This document shows positions 44,324 to 52,921 of a DNA stretch of 64,000 bases, in pieces; the stretch's first letter is position 1; the number at the start of each line of letters is the position of its first letter. A model generated the notes under the pieces. It was not told the DNA's origin, did not search any database, and saw nothing but the letters and a program-made list of their open reading frames with translations. The position numbers and the translations under genes are program-made. Origin of the DNA: Allorhizobium borbori (lineage in GTDB: Bacteria > Pseudomonadota > Alphaproteobacteria > Rhizobiales > Rhizobiaceae); the NCBI RefSeq assembly GCF_014196535.1, contig NZ_JACIDU010000002.1:353578-417577 (forward strand). Reading direction: 5' to 3'.

Positions 44324-47230
44324 ATGACGACCGTTTTTCTGACGCGCAGTTCCCTGCCCCGCCCGGCGCTGATCGAAGCCGACGCCGCCGCCATCCTGCG
44401 GGACCATTACGGCCTTACGGGCACGCTTGATGAGTTGGGCAGCCAGCAGGACCGTAATTTCCGCCTGACAACGGCGGAAGGCCGCTTCGTCCTCAAGGTC
44501 TCGCAGGCGGACTACGCCATGAGCGAGCTGGAGGCGCAGCACGCCGCCTTCGCCCATCTTGCCGCGCGGCTGGACGGCGTGCGCCTGCCCCGCGTCATCC
44601 TGACGAAGAGTGGCGAAGGCATCGGCACGGCGGAAATCGGCGGCGAATTGCTACGGTTCCGGCTTCTGACCTATCTCGAAGGCGAGCCCCTGACGCGCCG
44701 CCAGCACCTCTCGGTCAAAACCATCGCGGCCTTTGGCGAACTCGCGGGCAGGCTGGCGCTGGCGCTCTCGGACTTCACCCATCCCGGCATCGAGCGGGAA
44801 CTGCAATGGGACATGCGCCATGCCGAAGCCGTCATCCGTGCGCTTTTGCCATCATTGCCCGATGCGGATCACCGCGCGCATCTTGAAACGCTGACGAACG
44901 AAGCCGCTGCAGCACTTCAGCCGCATCTGCCGCTGCTGCGCCAGCAGGCGGTGCATAACGACCTGACCGACGACAACACCGTAACACTCGGCGCGTTGCC
45001 GGATGGCGTCATCGATTTCGGCGACCTGAGCCGGGGTTACGCCATAGCCGAACTCGTCGTCACCTGCGCCGCCCTCCTCCACCACGGCGATGGCGATCCC
45101 TTCACGATCCTGCCCGCCATCGAAGCCTTCCATGCGTTCCGTCCACTGGATGAAGCGGAAATCGCTGCGCTCTGGCCGCTCATCGTGCTGCGTGCCCTGG
45201 TTCTCGTCACAAGCGCCGAGCATCAGGCCGGGTTCGATACGGAAAACGCCTATATCGCCGCCAATGCCGAGCATGAACGACGCATTCTGGAGGTCGCGAC
45301 CACCGTGCCGCTGGCCCTGATGGAAATCGCAATCCGACAGACGCTCAAACGTTTCACGCCGCCCTCCCCGATCAGCGGTGGAAAGCTTCTGCCGACACTC
45401 GAGCCTGCCACGGTATCGCTCATCGAACTCGATGTTGAGAGCGCCGCCCTCGACGATGTGAACTGGCTGGAAACACCGGTGGAGTTTCCGCTTCTGGCCA
45501 AGGCGGCAGCAGAAACCGGCTTTGCTGCCACCCGTTACGGTGAATACCGCCTGACCCGAACCCGCCTGCTATCCACGGCGCCCGGCGAGACTTTCGCGCT
45601 CGGCGTCGAGCTTCTCCTGCCGCCCGGCACGAAAATCGCCGCGCCCTTCGCCGGAACCGTGCGCCTTACCGGCAACGCGTTGATCCTTGACGGAACGGAG
45701 GCCTCGCTTATCCTGCGCGGTGCAGCCTCGGAGTTGCGTAACGGGGCCACTATTTACGCTGGTGCAGCGCTCGGCGAAGCCGGACAGAACGGACGCCTGT
45801 GGGTGCAGCTTTGCCGTCTGCCGGGCATCGTGCCGCCAGCCTTCGCGACGCCGGTGCAGGCTGGCGCCTGGGCCACTCTCTGCCCGTCGCCGAAGACGCT
45901 CATCGGCTTCGATTGCGATGCGCCTCTGCCGGAGAATGCCCGCCTAATGGAAATCCGCAAGCGCCACTTCGCGCAGGCGCAGAAAAATTATTATGCCCGC
46001 CCGCCGCAGATCGAGCGCGGACACCGGGAGCATATGTTCGATGTCGAAGGCCGCGCCTATCTCGACATGGTGAACAACGTGACGATCCTCGGCCACGGTC
46101 ATCCACGTCTGGCCGACGCCGTGCGCCGGCAATGGACCCGCCTCAACACCAACTCGCGCTTCCATTACGAAGCGGTTGCCGAATTCTCGCAGCGGCTTGC
46201 CGACCTCGCCCCGGAAGGGCTGGACACCGTCTTCCTCGTCAACAGCGGCTCGGAAGCCAACGATCTCGCCATCCGGCTTGCCTGGGCGGCAGCGGGCGCG
46301 CGCAACATGCTGTGCCTGCTGGAGGGCTATCACGGCTGGACGGTCGGCGCCGATGCCGTTTCAACCTCCATCGCCGACAATCCCGCCGCGCTGACGACCC
46401 GGCCGCAATGGGTGCATCCGGTCGTCTCGCCCAACACCTATCGCGGCCCCTATCGTGGGCCCGAGAGCACCGGCCCCTATGTGGCTCTGGTGAAAGACGT
46501 CATCGAACGGCTTGATGCGAAAGGCGAGCGCCTCGGCGGCTTCATCTGTGAGCCCGTCTATGGCAATGCCGGCGGCATTCCGCTCCCGCCGGGTTACCTC
46601 AAGGAAATCTATGCCATGGTGCGCGCGCGCGGCGGCGTGTGCATCGCCGACGAGGTGCAGGTGGGCTATGGCCGTCTCGGCCATTACTTCTGGGGCGTGG
46701 AGCAGCAGGGTGTGATCCCCGACATCATCAGCATCGCCAAGGGCATGGGCAACGGCCACCCGCTCGGCGCGGTCATCACCACAAGGGCGATCGCCGATGC
46801 GCTGGAAAACGAGGGCTATTTCTTCTCCTCCGCCGGTGGCAGCCCGGTCAGCGCCGTCGTCGGCATGACCGTTCTCGATATTCTGGAAGACGAAGGCCTG
46901 CACCGGAACACCCGCGAGACCGGAGACTACCTGAAAGCCCGGCTGGAAGCGCTCGGCCAGCGCTTTCCGCTGGTGGGTGCCGTGCACGGCATGGGTCTTT
47001 ATCTCGGCGTCGAATTCGTCCGTGACCGCGAAACGCTGGAACCGGCAACGGAAGAAACCGCCGCCATATGCGACCGGTTGCTTGAACTCGGTGTGATCAT
47101 GCAGCCGACAGGCGATTATCTCAACGTGCTGAAGATCAAGCCGCCCCTTTGCCTTTCCCGCGAAAGTGCCGATTTCTTCGTCGATATGCTGGCACATACC
47201 CTCATGGAGTACGGGACGCCGCGCCGGTAA
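44324..47230 (+). CDS. Kinase / M23-like / class III aminotransferase fusion (phospho-lyase type)
   Basis: The product has 968 residues. Residues about 15-330 are an aminoglycoside-phosphotransferase-type kinase with the catalytic loop HNDLTDDN (211-218) and metal aspartates DFGD (231-234). Residues about 385-530 form a beta-rich middle segment resembling a degenerate M23 peptidase (LLLPPGTKIAAPFAGTVRL) without the zinc ligands. Residues about 545-965 are a class III PLP enzyme with SGSEANDLAIRLA, D776 in CIADEVQVGYG and the PLP lysine K806 in SIAKGMGNGHP. In animals separate proteins of these two enzyme families are hydroxylysine kinase and ethanolamine-phosphate or phosphohydroxylysine phospho-lyase. 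I infer that this protein phosphorylates an amino alcohol and then eliminates phosphate. The start at 44324 follows a GAGGACG site. Nothing shows the substrate directly. Confidence 0.85.
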   Translation: MTTVFLTRSSLPRPALIEADAAAILRDHYGLTGTLDELGSQQDRNFRLTTAEGRFVLKVSQADYAMSELEAQHAAFAHLAARLDGVRLPRVILTKSGEGIGTAEIGGELLRFRLLTYLEGEPLTRRQHLSVKTIAAFGELAGRLALALSDFTHPGIERELQWDMRHAEAVIRALLPSLPDADHRAHLETLTNEAAAALQPHLPLLRQQAVHNDLTDDNTVTLGALPDGVIDFGDLSRGYAIAELVVTCAALLHHGDGDPFTILPAIEAFHAFRPLDEAEIAALWPLIVLRALVLVTSAEHQAGFDTENAYIAANAEHERRILEVATTVPLALMEIAIRQTLKRFTPPSPISGGKLLPTLEPATVSLIELDVESAALDDVNWLETPVEFPLLAKAAAETGFAATRYGEYRLTRTRLLSTAPGETFALGVELLLPPGTKIAAPFAGTVRLTGNALILDGTEASLILRGAASELRNGATIYAGAALGEAGQNGRLWVQLCRLPGIVPPAFATPVQAGAWATLCPSPKTLIGFDCDAPLPENARLMEIRKRHFAQAQKNYYARPPQIERGHREHMFDVEGRAYLDMVNNVTILGHGHPRLADAVRRQWTRLNTNSRFHYEAVAEFSQRLADLAPEGLDTVFLVNSGSEANDLAIRLAWAAAGARNMLCLLEGYHGWTVGADAVSTSIADNPAALTTRPQWVHPVVSPNTYRGPYRGPESTGPYVALVKDVIERLDAKGERLGGFICEPVYGNAGGIPLPPGYLKEIYAMVRARGGVCIADEVQVGYGRLGHYFWGVEQQGVIPDIISIAKGMGNGHPLGAVITTRAIADALENEGYFFSSAGGSPVSAVVGMTVLDILEDEGLHRNTRETGDYLKARLEALGQRFPLVGAVHGMGLYLGVEFVRDRETLEPATEETAAICDRLLELGVIMQPTGDYLNVLKIKPPLCLSRESADFFVDMLAHTLMEYGTPRR

Positions 47231-47261
47231 GCGGCACCGGATAGACCCCGAGCAGTTCCAG

Positions 47262-47281
47262 CCGAAGCGTGCTTGCTTCGG
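47262..47281. other. Hairpin between the fusion gene and the amidotransferase gene
   Basis: CCGAAGC (47262-47268) and GCTTCGG (47275-47281) form a perfect 7-bp stem with a 6-base loop, 31 bases after the fusion stop and between two convergent genes. No T run follows in either direction, so it is only a possible weak terminator. Confidence 0.4.
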
Positions 47282-47356
47282 CGTCGAACAACGCAACAAA
47301 AACAAACGATAGAGCATTTCTAGTGATCCTGTAACCACCGGAAATACTCTGGAAAA

Positions 47357-48094
47357 TCAGGCAGTGGAGCGCCCTGCCCCGACGCCGATTAGCGCTGAAA
47401 GATTTTCGTGCACCGCCCGCGCACCGGCACTGATAACCGGCAGTTTCGCCATCATCTCGGCCTTCAGGCTTTCTGCGCCTTCAAGCCCCAGCGTCGCCTC
47501 AAGGCTGGCCTTGTATTCTGCAACAGCCTCCCAGTCGGCAACCGTGCCGGCGGTGATCTCGATGTGATACTGCAGGCCATATGCATGTTTTCCATAGCGC
47601 ATGGCCTGCACCGCACAGGCGGCATTGGACGCCAGAACCACGGCACCGGCCGGCAGGGTGGAAATGCCCGCCCCGTGCCATTGCAGCGTCAGCATGCGGT
47701 CGCCGATACCGGCAAACAACGGATCGCTCCGGCCCTCCGGCGTGAAGCCGACCTCCGTCAGGCCAACCTCTGCCGCATCCATCAGCGTCACCTTGCCGCC
47801 CAGTGCCTCGGCGAGAAGCTGGTGGCCAAGGCACATGCCGAGATAAGGCCTCTCAAGCTCCAGCACCCAGCGCCGGATCGCCGCCTTTTCCGCGACGAGC
47901 CAGGGGAAGGCATCCTCCTGCCAGACATCCTGCGGCCCACCCATAACGGCCAGAAAATCGTAAGTCTCAAGCGGCGGAATCACATCGCCCTTGTCCAGCT
48001 CGACCACATCCCATTCGTGACCGTCTTCTTTCCAGAAGTCACGGAAGATGCCGGGATGTTCGACGCCGAGATGCTGAAAGACCAGAATGCGCAT
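47357..48094 (-). CDS. Class I glutamine amidotransferase (GMP-synthase-like)
   Basis: The product is 245 residues from the ATG at 48092-48094 (MRILVFQHLGVEHPGIFRDFW); an open extension to 48307 is rejected because the family starts here. The catalytic triad is C88 in PYLGMCLGHQLLAEALGG, and H177 and E179 in AYGLQYHIE. It is a single-domain enzyme without a synthase partner. Free-standing members of this family act in amine catabolism (gamma-glutamyl hydrolysis) or are uncharacterised. The convergent amino-alcohol kinase/phospho-lyase gene hints at nitrogen-compound breakdown (weak inference). Confidence 0.88.
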   Translation of the reverse strand: MRILVFQHLGVEHPGIFRDFWKEDGHEWDVVELDKGDVIPPLETYDFLAVMGGPQDVWQEDAFPWLVAEKAAIRRWVLELERPYLGMCLGHQLLAEALGGKVTLMDAAEVGLTEVGFTPEGRSDPLFAGIGDRMLTLQWHGAGISTLPAGAVVLASNAACAVQAMRYGKHAYGLQYHIEITAGTVADWEAVAEYKASLEATLGLEGAESLKAEMMAKLPVISAGARAVHENLSALIGVGAGRSTA

Positions 48095-48249
48095 GACCGA
48101 ACCTTTCCTTTTGTGAAACAATTTTGCACGAAAGGAACGCAATGGGAAGAGCACTCGTGCAGCAGCCGGGATTGCACTATCATGAATCGGTCGGTGATCC
48201 GCGAAGGGCTCGACATCGTAAAGAGCGGCAGGACAAGACGGAGGCCGCC

Positions 48250-48885
48250 ATGGGCAGGAATATCGTGATCGTCGGCAACGGCAGCGCCCCACCTTGTGCG
48301 GCGGCAATGATCGATGCCAGCGATCTTGTCATCCGCTTCAACGATTGCCGCTCGTTTCACAATACGGGAACGCGCACCGACATTGTCGCCGTGTGCAATA
48401 CCGGGCGTCCCGCGCGCGCCATGACATCCTCGCCGCTATGGCAAAACCATCCGGCGGTTTCATCGGCAAGTACCATCTGGTGCGTGCGCAACGGCCAGAA
48501 GTTTCGCGAACTGCGCGATGATTTGCGGGAAAGCCACCCTGAACTCGATGATTTTTGCGATGATATGACCCCCGATTTTGCCGCCTTCGCGGCCGCCAAC
48601 GGCAAGGCGCTGACGGTCATTCCACGCGATGTTCACGACCGGCTGGACCGCGATCTGGCCCGGGTCGGAACGCAACGTTATGTCGTGCCGAGTTCGGGCC
48701 TTCTGGCTATCGGTTATGTGCTGGACGAAATCGCCGGTCCCGACGACACGATCCATGTGACGGGATTCGACCATCAGGGCTGGGACGGACATCCGTTCGA
48801 TGCCGAGCGGCGACTGGTGAACATGCTCGTCGCGTCAGGACGTCTCAATCGCCTGCCTGTCCATGCCGGCCGGCGCTGCGCCTGA
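48250..48885 (+). CDS. 'Urease operon accessory' type protein (sialyltransferase-like fold)
   Basis: The product is 211 residues from the ATG at 48250, which has a GGAGG site; an earlier in-frame ATG at 48124 is less likely. The N-terminus NIVIVGNGSAPPCAAAMIDASDLVIRFNDCRSFHNTGTRTDIVAVCNTGRPA and the later YVVPSSGLLAIGYVLDEI and VTGFDHQGWDGHPFDAERRLV resemble the rhizobial family labelled urease operon accessory protein. They also have the VGNG...RFN pattern of GT29 sialyltransferases. There are no urease genes in this window, so the family name may mislead. A glycosyltransferase role is possible but unproven. Confidence 0.65.
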   Translation: MGRNIVIVGNGSAPPCAAAMIDASDLVIRFNDCRSFHNTGTRTDIVAVCNTGRPARAMTSSPLWQNHPAVSSASTIWCVRNGQKFRELRDDLRESHPELDDFCDDMTPDFAAFAAANGKALTVIPRDVHDRLDRDLARVGTQRYVVPSSGLLAIGYVLDEIAGPDDTIHVTGFDHQGWDGHPFDAERRLVNMLVASGRLNRLPVHAGRRCA

Positions 48886-48887
48886 GT

Positions 48888-49292
48888 TCATATCTTGAAG
48901 TGCGAAACCGCCCAGAAGCCAGCTCCTGCCGCGACTGCGGTGAGAACGGCGCCCCATGCCATATCGACCAGCGACATCGTTAGCGACCACACCTTCAGTG
49001 TGGCGAGATTGGTCATGTCATAGGTCCCGTAAGCGATCAAACCCAGCAGCGCGCCGCCGAAGAGCGCTGTCGTCAGGCTGCCTTTCTGCACCCCGGGTAA
49101 AACGGCGAAATAGACGATGCCGACGACGTAGAAGAGATAGAACAGACCGGCCGCCGCCATGTTGGGCCTGTCCCGCAGGATCTCGCCGATCTCGGAGCGA
49201 TAGAAGCCGATGGCCACGCGGCTCAGCCACACATAATCAAGGCCGAAAAACACGGCGGCCGTCGACAGATAGGCGATGAGATAGGTCCGCAA
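48888..49292 (-). CDS. DUF2177 family membrane protein
   Basis: The product is 134 residues, probably from a TTG at 49290-49292 that has GAGGAG seven bases upstream; no ATG fits in this frame near the conserved start. The sequence is hydrophobic, with about four membrane segments and the block YGTYDMTNLATLKVWSLTMSLVDMAWG that I associate with DUF2177. It follows chrR by 11 bases in the rpoE-chrR transcript, so it is probably part of the singlet-oxygen response. Homologues occur in RpoE regulons of other alphaproteobacteria (from memory). Biochemical function unknown. Confidence 0.8.
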   Translation of the reverse strand: MRTYLIAYLSTAAVFFGLDYVWLSRVAIGFYRSEIGEILRDRPNMAAAGLFYLFYVVGIVYFAVLPGVQKGSLTTALFGGALLGLIAYGTYDMTNLATLKVWSLTMSLVDMAWGAVLTAVAAGAGFWAVSHFKI

Positions 49293-49303
49293 GACACGTC
49301 TCC

Positions 49304-49969
49304 TCAAATGCCCAGAATGGGCTGCACCAGCCGCAAAAGCCGGCTCTTGAACCTGAGCGGCGCATCCGTGACCGCCAGGCAGATGCAATCCTCACCAGCC
49401 CCGGCAATCGGCTGATGCTCGACGGTTTCGTCGGCCTCTTCCAGATCGCCGCGGGCAAAGCGTTCACTGCCATCGGTAAAACAGCCGGCCAGAACCAGCG
49501 TCAGTTCGCGGCCCCCATGGCTGTGCTCCGGCACCGGACTGCCGGCGGGAATACGCAGGAGCCGCACACTCGTCTCGCTGTCGCCGGTCTTGATCATGAT
49601 GTGCGAAGCACCGCGACCGAGCGCCTTCCACTTCAAACCGTCCACATCGGAACCGAGATAGGAGCGTAGCGGTTCGGGAATGACAGCGGTGTGAACAGGC
49701 GCAGAGACAGCAGGCTGGACGGGAAAGGCGTGAACCTCCGCGCCGACAAGCCGACGGCGCATCGCGTCCCAGGACTGGTCGATGCCCGCAACATCCGGAG
49801 CGGTCTCTTCCATGAGTTCACCGGCGGCGGTCTCGAAGCGAGCCAGCCGGACCCGGCATTCGGGACACAGTGCCAGATGGGTGGCAATCGCAAGGCTCCA
49901 GCCTTCCGCCAGTTCACCGGTCGCATAGGCGGCCAGCAGGCCGTCGCTGACATGATGCTTCACGCTCAT
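49304..49969 (-). CDS. chrR: ChrR-family zinc anti-sigma factor with cupin domain
   Basis: This 221-residue anti-sigma factor holds RpoE inactive until singlet oxygen or organic peroxide is sensed. The N-terminal zinc site is H6, H31, C35 and C38 (HLALCPEC), at the same numbers as in Rhodobacter sphaeroides ChrR as I recall. The C-terminal cupin has metal ligands H149, H151, E155 and H185 (PEHSHGGRELTLVLAG ... ETVEHQP). It overlaps rpoE by four bases, giving coupled translation and matched amounts of the sigma and anti-sigma proteins. Confidence 0.93.
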   Translation of the reverse strand: MSVKHHVSDGLLAAYATGELAEGWSLAIATHLALCPECRVRLARFETAAGELMEETAPDVAGIDQSWDAMRRRLVGAEVHAFPVQPAVSAPVHTAVIPEPLRSYLGSDVDGLKWKALGRGASHIMIKTGDSETSVRLLRIPAGSPVPEHSHGGRELTLVLAGCFTDGSERFARGDLEEADETVEHQPIAGAGEDCICLAVTDAPLRFKSRLLRLVQPILGI

Positions 49970-50541
49970 AGCCGGTCCTCCAGGCTCTTGCGAAGCTTGG
50001 CGACGGCCATGCGGATGCGGGATTTGACGGTGCCGAGCGGCAGGCCATATTCCTCCGCCAGCGCGCTGTGCGGCACCTCGCCGAAGAAGGAGCGCTTGAG
50101 CAGTTCCTTCTGTTCATCCGGCAAGGCGTTCATGGCGGTGTAGAGCCGGTCGGCCTCCTGCCGGCTTTGCAGTTCGGCATCGGCGGCCACGACTTCGTCC
50201 GGCACGAAAGCCGGGTCGTTCGGATCGAATTCCGGGCGGTTCTGCTTGCGGAAGGAGGAGATACACAGATTGCGGGCGATGGTGAAAATCCACGCCGACA
50301 CATTGCCGCGTTCAGGATCGAACAGTGCCGCCTTGTTCCACACGGCCATCATCGTTTCCTGCATCAGTTCCTCGGCGATCTGGGTGCTTCTCACCTGTCG
50401 CGTCATGTAAGTCTTCACCTTTGGTCCGTAATGTCTGAACAGCGCCTCGAATGCCGCGACGTCGCGCGCCTGCGCAACGGCCAGCAGCAACCGGGTCATG
50501 TCCTCCGGGCTTTCATTCATCACTTTCGCACGCGCCTTCAT
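49966..50541 (-). CDS. rpoE: ECF sigma factor RpoE (ECF11 type)
   Basis: The product is about 191 residues from the ATG at 50539-50541; an ATG at 50520 is also possible. Region 2 reads VAAFEALFRHYGPKVKTYMTRQVRSTQIAEELMQETMMAVWNKAALFDPERGNVSAWIFTIARNLCI, and region 4 ends SALAEEYGLPLGTVKSRIRMAVAKLRKSL. A longer open frame to 50685 would start upstream of the predicted transcription start and is rejected. ECF11 sigma factors with ChrR control singlet-oxygen defence. The divergent FAD-oxidoreductase, DUF1365 and methyltransferase genes correspond to known target types. Confidence 0.92.
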   Translation of the reverse strand: MKARAKVMNESPEDMTRLLLAVAQARDVAAFEALFRHYGPKVKTYMTRQVRSTQIAEELMQETMMAVWNKAALFDPERGNVSAWIFTIARNLCISSFRKQNRPEFDPNDPAFVPDEVVAADAELQSRQEADRLYTAMNALPDEQKELLKRSFFGEVPHSALAEEYGLPLGTVKSRIRMAVAKLRKSLEDRL

Positions 50542-50648
50542 CGCCGCGGTCCTTTCGGTCTTCCGCAGGAAATCTGCGGCAAGAACGGACTGCGCGACCC
50601 CATTGTGACATTCACCGAGCGGCTGCGAAACGTTTATTGTCATGCAGA

Positions 50649-50678
50649 CCTCTACGTCGCGTTTTGAAGACCGGATCA
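50649..50678 (-). promoter_or_regulatory. Candidate RpoE-dependent autoregulatory promoter
   Basis: On the minus strand TGATCC (50673-50678) and TAGAGG (50649-50654) are 18 bases apart. The first hexamer is the -35 element I recall for R. sphaeroides RpoE promoters, and the -10 is similar to TAAGA. Transcription would start near 50642, leaving a leader of about 100 bases before rpoE. No equally good copy is visible for the divergent FAD-oxidoreductase gene. Confidence 0.6.
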
Positions 50679-50766
50679 TCCGCACATAAAAAATTCATGG
50701 GCGCCAATCCGAACCGCGGCATCCGTCGTAATCCTGTCCATCGGGTATCAAATTGAAAGCGCGGCC

Positions 50767-52125
50767 ATGGGCGATCACAGGGAAACAGTGTCAAACCGGA
50801 CGGCGAGGCGGGTGGCTGTCATCGGCGCCGGCATTTCGGGTCTCTCCGCCGCCTGGCTCCTGTCCCGGTCCATGGATGTGACGCTCTATGAAAGCGAAAG
50901 CCGCCCCGGCGGCCATTCGAACACGGTGAATGTTGCAGGCCGCAAGGATCCAGTTCCCGTCGACACCGGCTTCATCGTCTACAACGACCGCAATTACCCG
51001 AACCTCGTCGCGTTGTTCGATCACCTTGAGGTGCCGACGCAAGCCTCCGACATGTCGTTTGCCGCTTCGCTGAACGACGGTGGCTTCGAATATTCCGGCT
51101 CCGGCATTTCAGGCCTGCTCGGTCAGCGCAGCAATGCGGTAAAGCCGCGCTTCTGGTCGATGCTGAATGACATCATGCGGTTCTATCGGGAAGCCCCGGA
51201 CGCGTTGAAAAAACCCGGTACGGATGCGCTTACGCTTGGCGAATTTCTGGCGCGCGAGAATTATGGTCGCGCCTTCATCGAGGATCACCTTCTGCCGATG
51301 GGAGCCGCCATCTGGTCCACGACGGCCAGCGACATGCGCGCCTATCCGCTTGAAGCCTTCGTGCGCTTCTTCGTCAACCACGGCCTGCTGACACTGAAGG
51401 ACCGCCCGCAATGGCGCACCGTCAGCGGCGGCAGCCGCGAATATGTCGGGCGCCTGCTGGCCGATTTCAGGGGCACGCTGAAGCTTGGGGCAACAGTTGT
51501 CGATATTCGCCGTGACGATCTCGGCGCCACGCTGACGCTGGCCGATGGCCGCACGGACCGTTTCGATCACGTGGTGATCGCAACCCATGCCGACTATGCG
51601 TTGGCCATGCTGTCGGATGCCGACGCGCGCGAGCGCGACATGCTCGGCGCCTTTTCCTACACGCCGAACCTTGCCGTGCTGCACTCTGACCGCAGCCTGA
51701 TGCCGAAGCGCAAGGCCGTCTGGTCAAGCTGGAACTATATTGCCGGCAAAAGCGAGGGCGGCGATGCGCCGCTCTGCGTCACTTACTGGATGAACCGGTT
51801 GCAAGGCCTCGATCCGGCGCTTCCGCTCTTCGTCACGCTCAACCCGTCACGTCCCATCGATGAAACGAAGGTGCGCGGCACGTTCCAATACAAGCACCCG
51901 CTTTTCGATCAAAAAGCCATCGCGGCGCAAAAGGCCATCTGGCAATTGCAGGGGCGCCGCCATACTTGGTTCTGTGGCGCCTATTTCGGCAGCGGTTTCC
52001 ATGAGGACGGCCTGCAATCGGGTCTGGCCGTCGCGGAACAGCTTGGCGGCGTGCGGCGTCCGTGGTCGGTGGAAAACCAGTCCGGCCGCATCTTCATCGA
52101 TGAACAGAAAATGGCAGCGGAATGA
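50767..52125 (+). CDS. NAD/FAD-dependent amine-oxidase-like oxidoreductase
   Basis: This 452-residue flavoprotein has an N-terminal FAD-binding motif RRVAVIGAGISGLSAAWLLSRSMDVTLYESESRPGGHSNTV. The amine oxidase/phytoene-desaturase-like fold follows, with PVDTGFIVYNDRNYPNLVALFDHL and a C-terminal GAYFGSGFHEDGLQSGLAVAEQLGG cofactor motif. It heads an operon with DUF1365 and a lipid methyltransferase (overlap of four bases with DUF1365). The same trio is a target of RpoE in other alphaproteobacteria and is linked to modified membrane fatty acids. It may desaturate or oxidise a methylated fatty acid chain (inference). Confidence 0.88.
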   Translation: MGDHRETVSNRTARRVAVIGAGISGLSAAWLLSRSMDVTLYESESRPGGHSNTVNVAGRKDPVPVDTGFIVYNDRNYPNLVALFDHLEVPTQASDMSFAASLNDGGFEYSGSGISGLLGQRSNAVKPRFWSMLNDIMRFYREAPDALKKPGTDALTLGEFLARENYGRAFIEDHLLPMGAAIWSTTASDMRAYPLEAFVRFFVNHGLLTLKDRPQWRTVSGGSREYVGRLLADFRGTLKLGATVVDIRRDDLGATLTLADGRTDRFDHVVIATHADYALAMLSDADARERDMLGAFSYTPNLAVLHSDRSLMPKRKAVWSSWNYIAGKSEGGDAPLCVTYWMNRLQGLDPALPLFVTLNPSRPIDETKVRGTFQYKHPLFDQKAIAAQKAIWQLQGRRHTWFCGAYFGSGFHEDGLQSGLAVAEQLGGVRRPWSVENQSGRIFIDEQKMAAE

Positions 52126-52910
52126 GCACACAATCCGCCCTTTATTTCGGAGATGTCGTGCACCATCGGCACAAGCCGAAGGTGCATGCACTGCGATATC
52201 GCGTCTTCTCGATGCTGCTCGATCTCGACGAGCTTGAAACGCTCAACGGCACGCTGAAACTCTTTGGCCATAACCGTCGCGCCGTGTTCAGCATGCACGA
52301 CGCCGACCACGGCATCGGCGAACAGGATGGACTGAAGGCCTGGGCGGAAGGCCATCTGCTCAAGGCGGATCTGTGGAGCGCGGGCATGAGAATTTCCATG
52401 CTCTGTTATCCCCGCATCTTCGGCTACGTCTTCAACCCGCTGACCGTCTATTTCTGCCGGTCGGCAGAGGGTGAACTGCGCGCCATTCTTTATGAGGTCT
52501 GCAACACATTTCACGAGCGCCACACCTACGTCATTCCCGCCCGTGCAGACGAAGCCCGCGCGGTGCGGCATGAATGCGCCAAGGAAATGTATGTTTCGCC
52601 CTTCGTTGGCATGGATTGCCGCTATCGCTTCCGCATAACGCCGCCCGGCGAAACGGTTCTGATCGCCATCAACGAGGTCGACGCCGAGGGTCCGCTGCTG
52701 TTTGCATCCTTCTCCGGCAAGCGCCAGCCGCTGACCGACCGCACGCTCCTTGAAGCGCTCGTGGCCTATCCGCTGATGACGGTGAAGGTGATGGGCGCGA
52801 TCCATTGGGAAGCGTTGAAACTCTGGTGGAAAGGCGTGCCCGTTCACCGCCACCGCAAGGCGGAGCATCCCGTCGCCAGCACCATTGTCTCGCCCGAAAA
52901 GGCCCTGTGA
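52122..52910 (+). CDS. DUF1365 family protein
   Basis: The product has 262 residues and opens SALYFGDVVHHRHKPKVHALRYRVFSMLLDLDELE; together with ISMLCYPRIFGYVFNPLTVYFC and EVCNTFHERHTYV this is the DUF1365 pattern. It lies between the FAD oxidoreductase (ATGA overlap) and the CFA-synthase-like methyltransferase (11-base gap), an arrangement seen in many proteobacteria. No catalytic residues are established. Conserved His residues (HHRHKP) could bind metal. It is probably a partner in fatty acid modification. Confidence 0.87.
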   Translation: MSTQSALYFGDVVHHRHKPKVHALRYRVFSMLLDLDELETLNGTLKLFGHNRRAVFSMHDADHGIGEQDGLKAWAEGHLLKADLWSAGMRISMLCYPRIFGYVFNPLTVYFCRSAEGELRAILYEVCNTFHERHTYVIPARADEARAVRHECAKEMYVSPFVGMDCRYRFRITPPGETVLIAINEVDAEGPLLFASFSGKRQPLTDRTLLEALVAYPLMTVKVMGAIHWEALKLWWKGVPVHRHRKAEHPVASTIVSPEKAL

Positions 52911-52921
52911 GGAGAAAGATC

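Noticed and set aside
49966..50685. A 239-codon reading of rpoE
   Set aside because: It would start upstream of the predicted transcript start from the TGATCC-N18-TAGAGG promoter and exceeds the usual ECF length.
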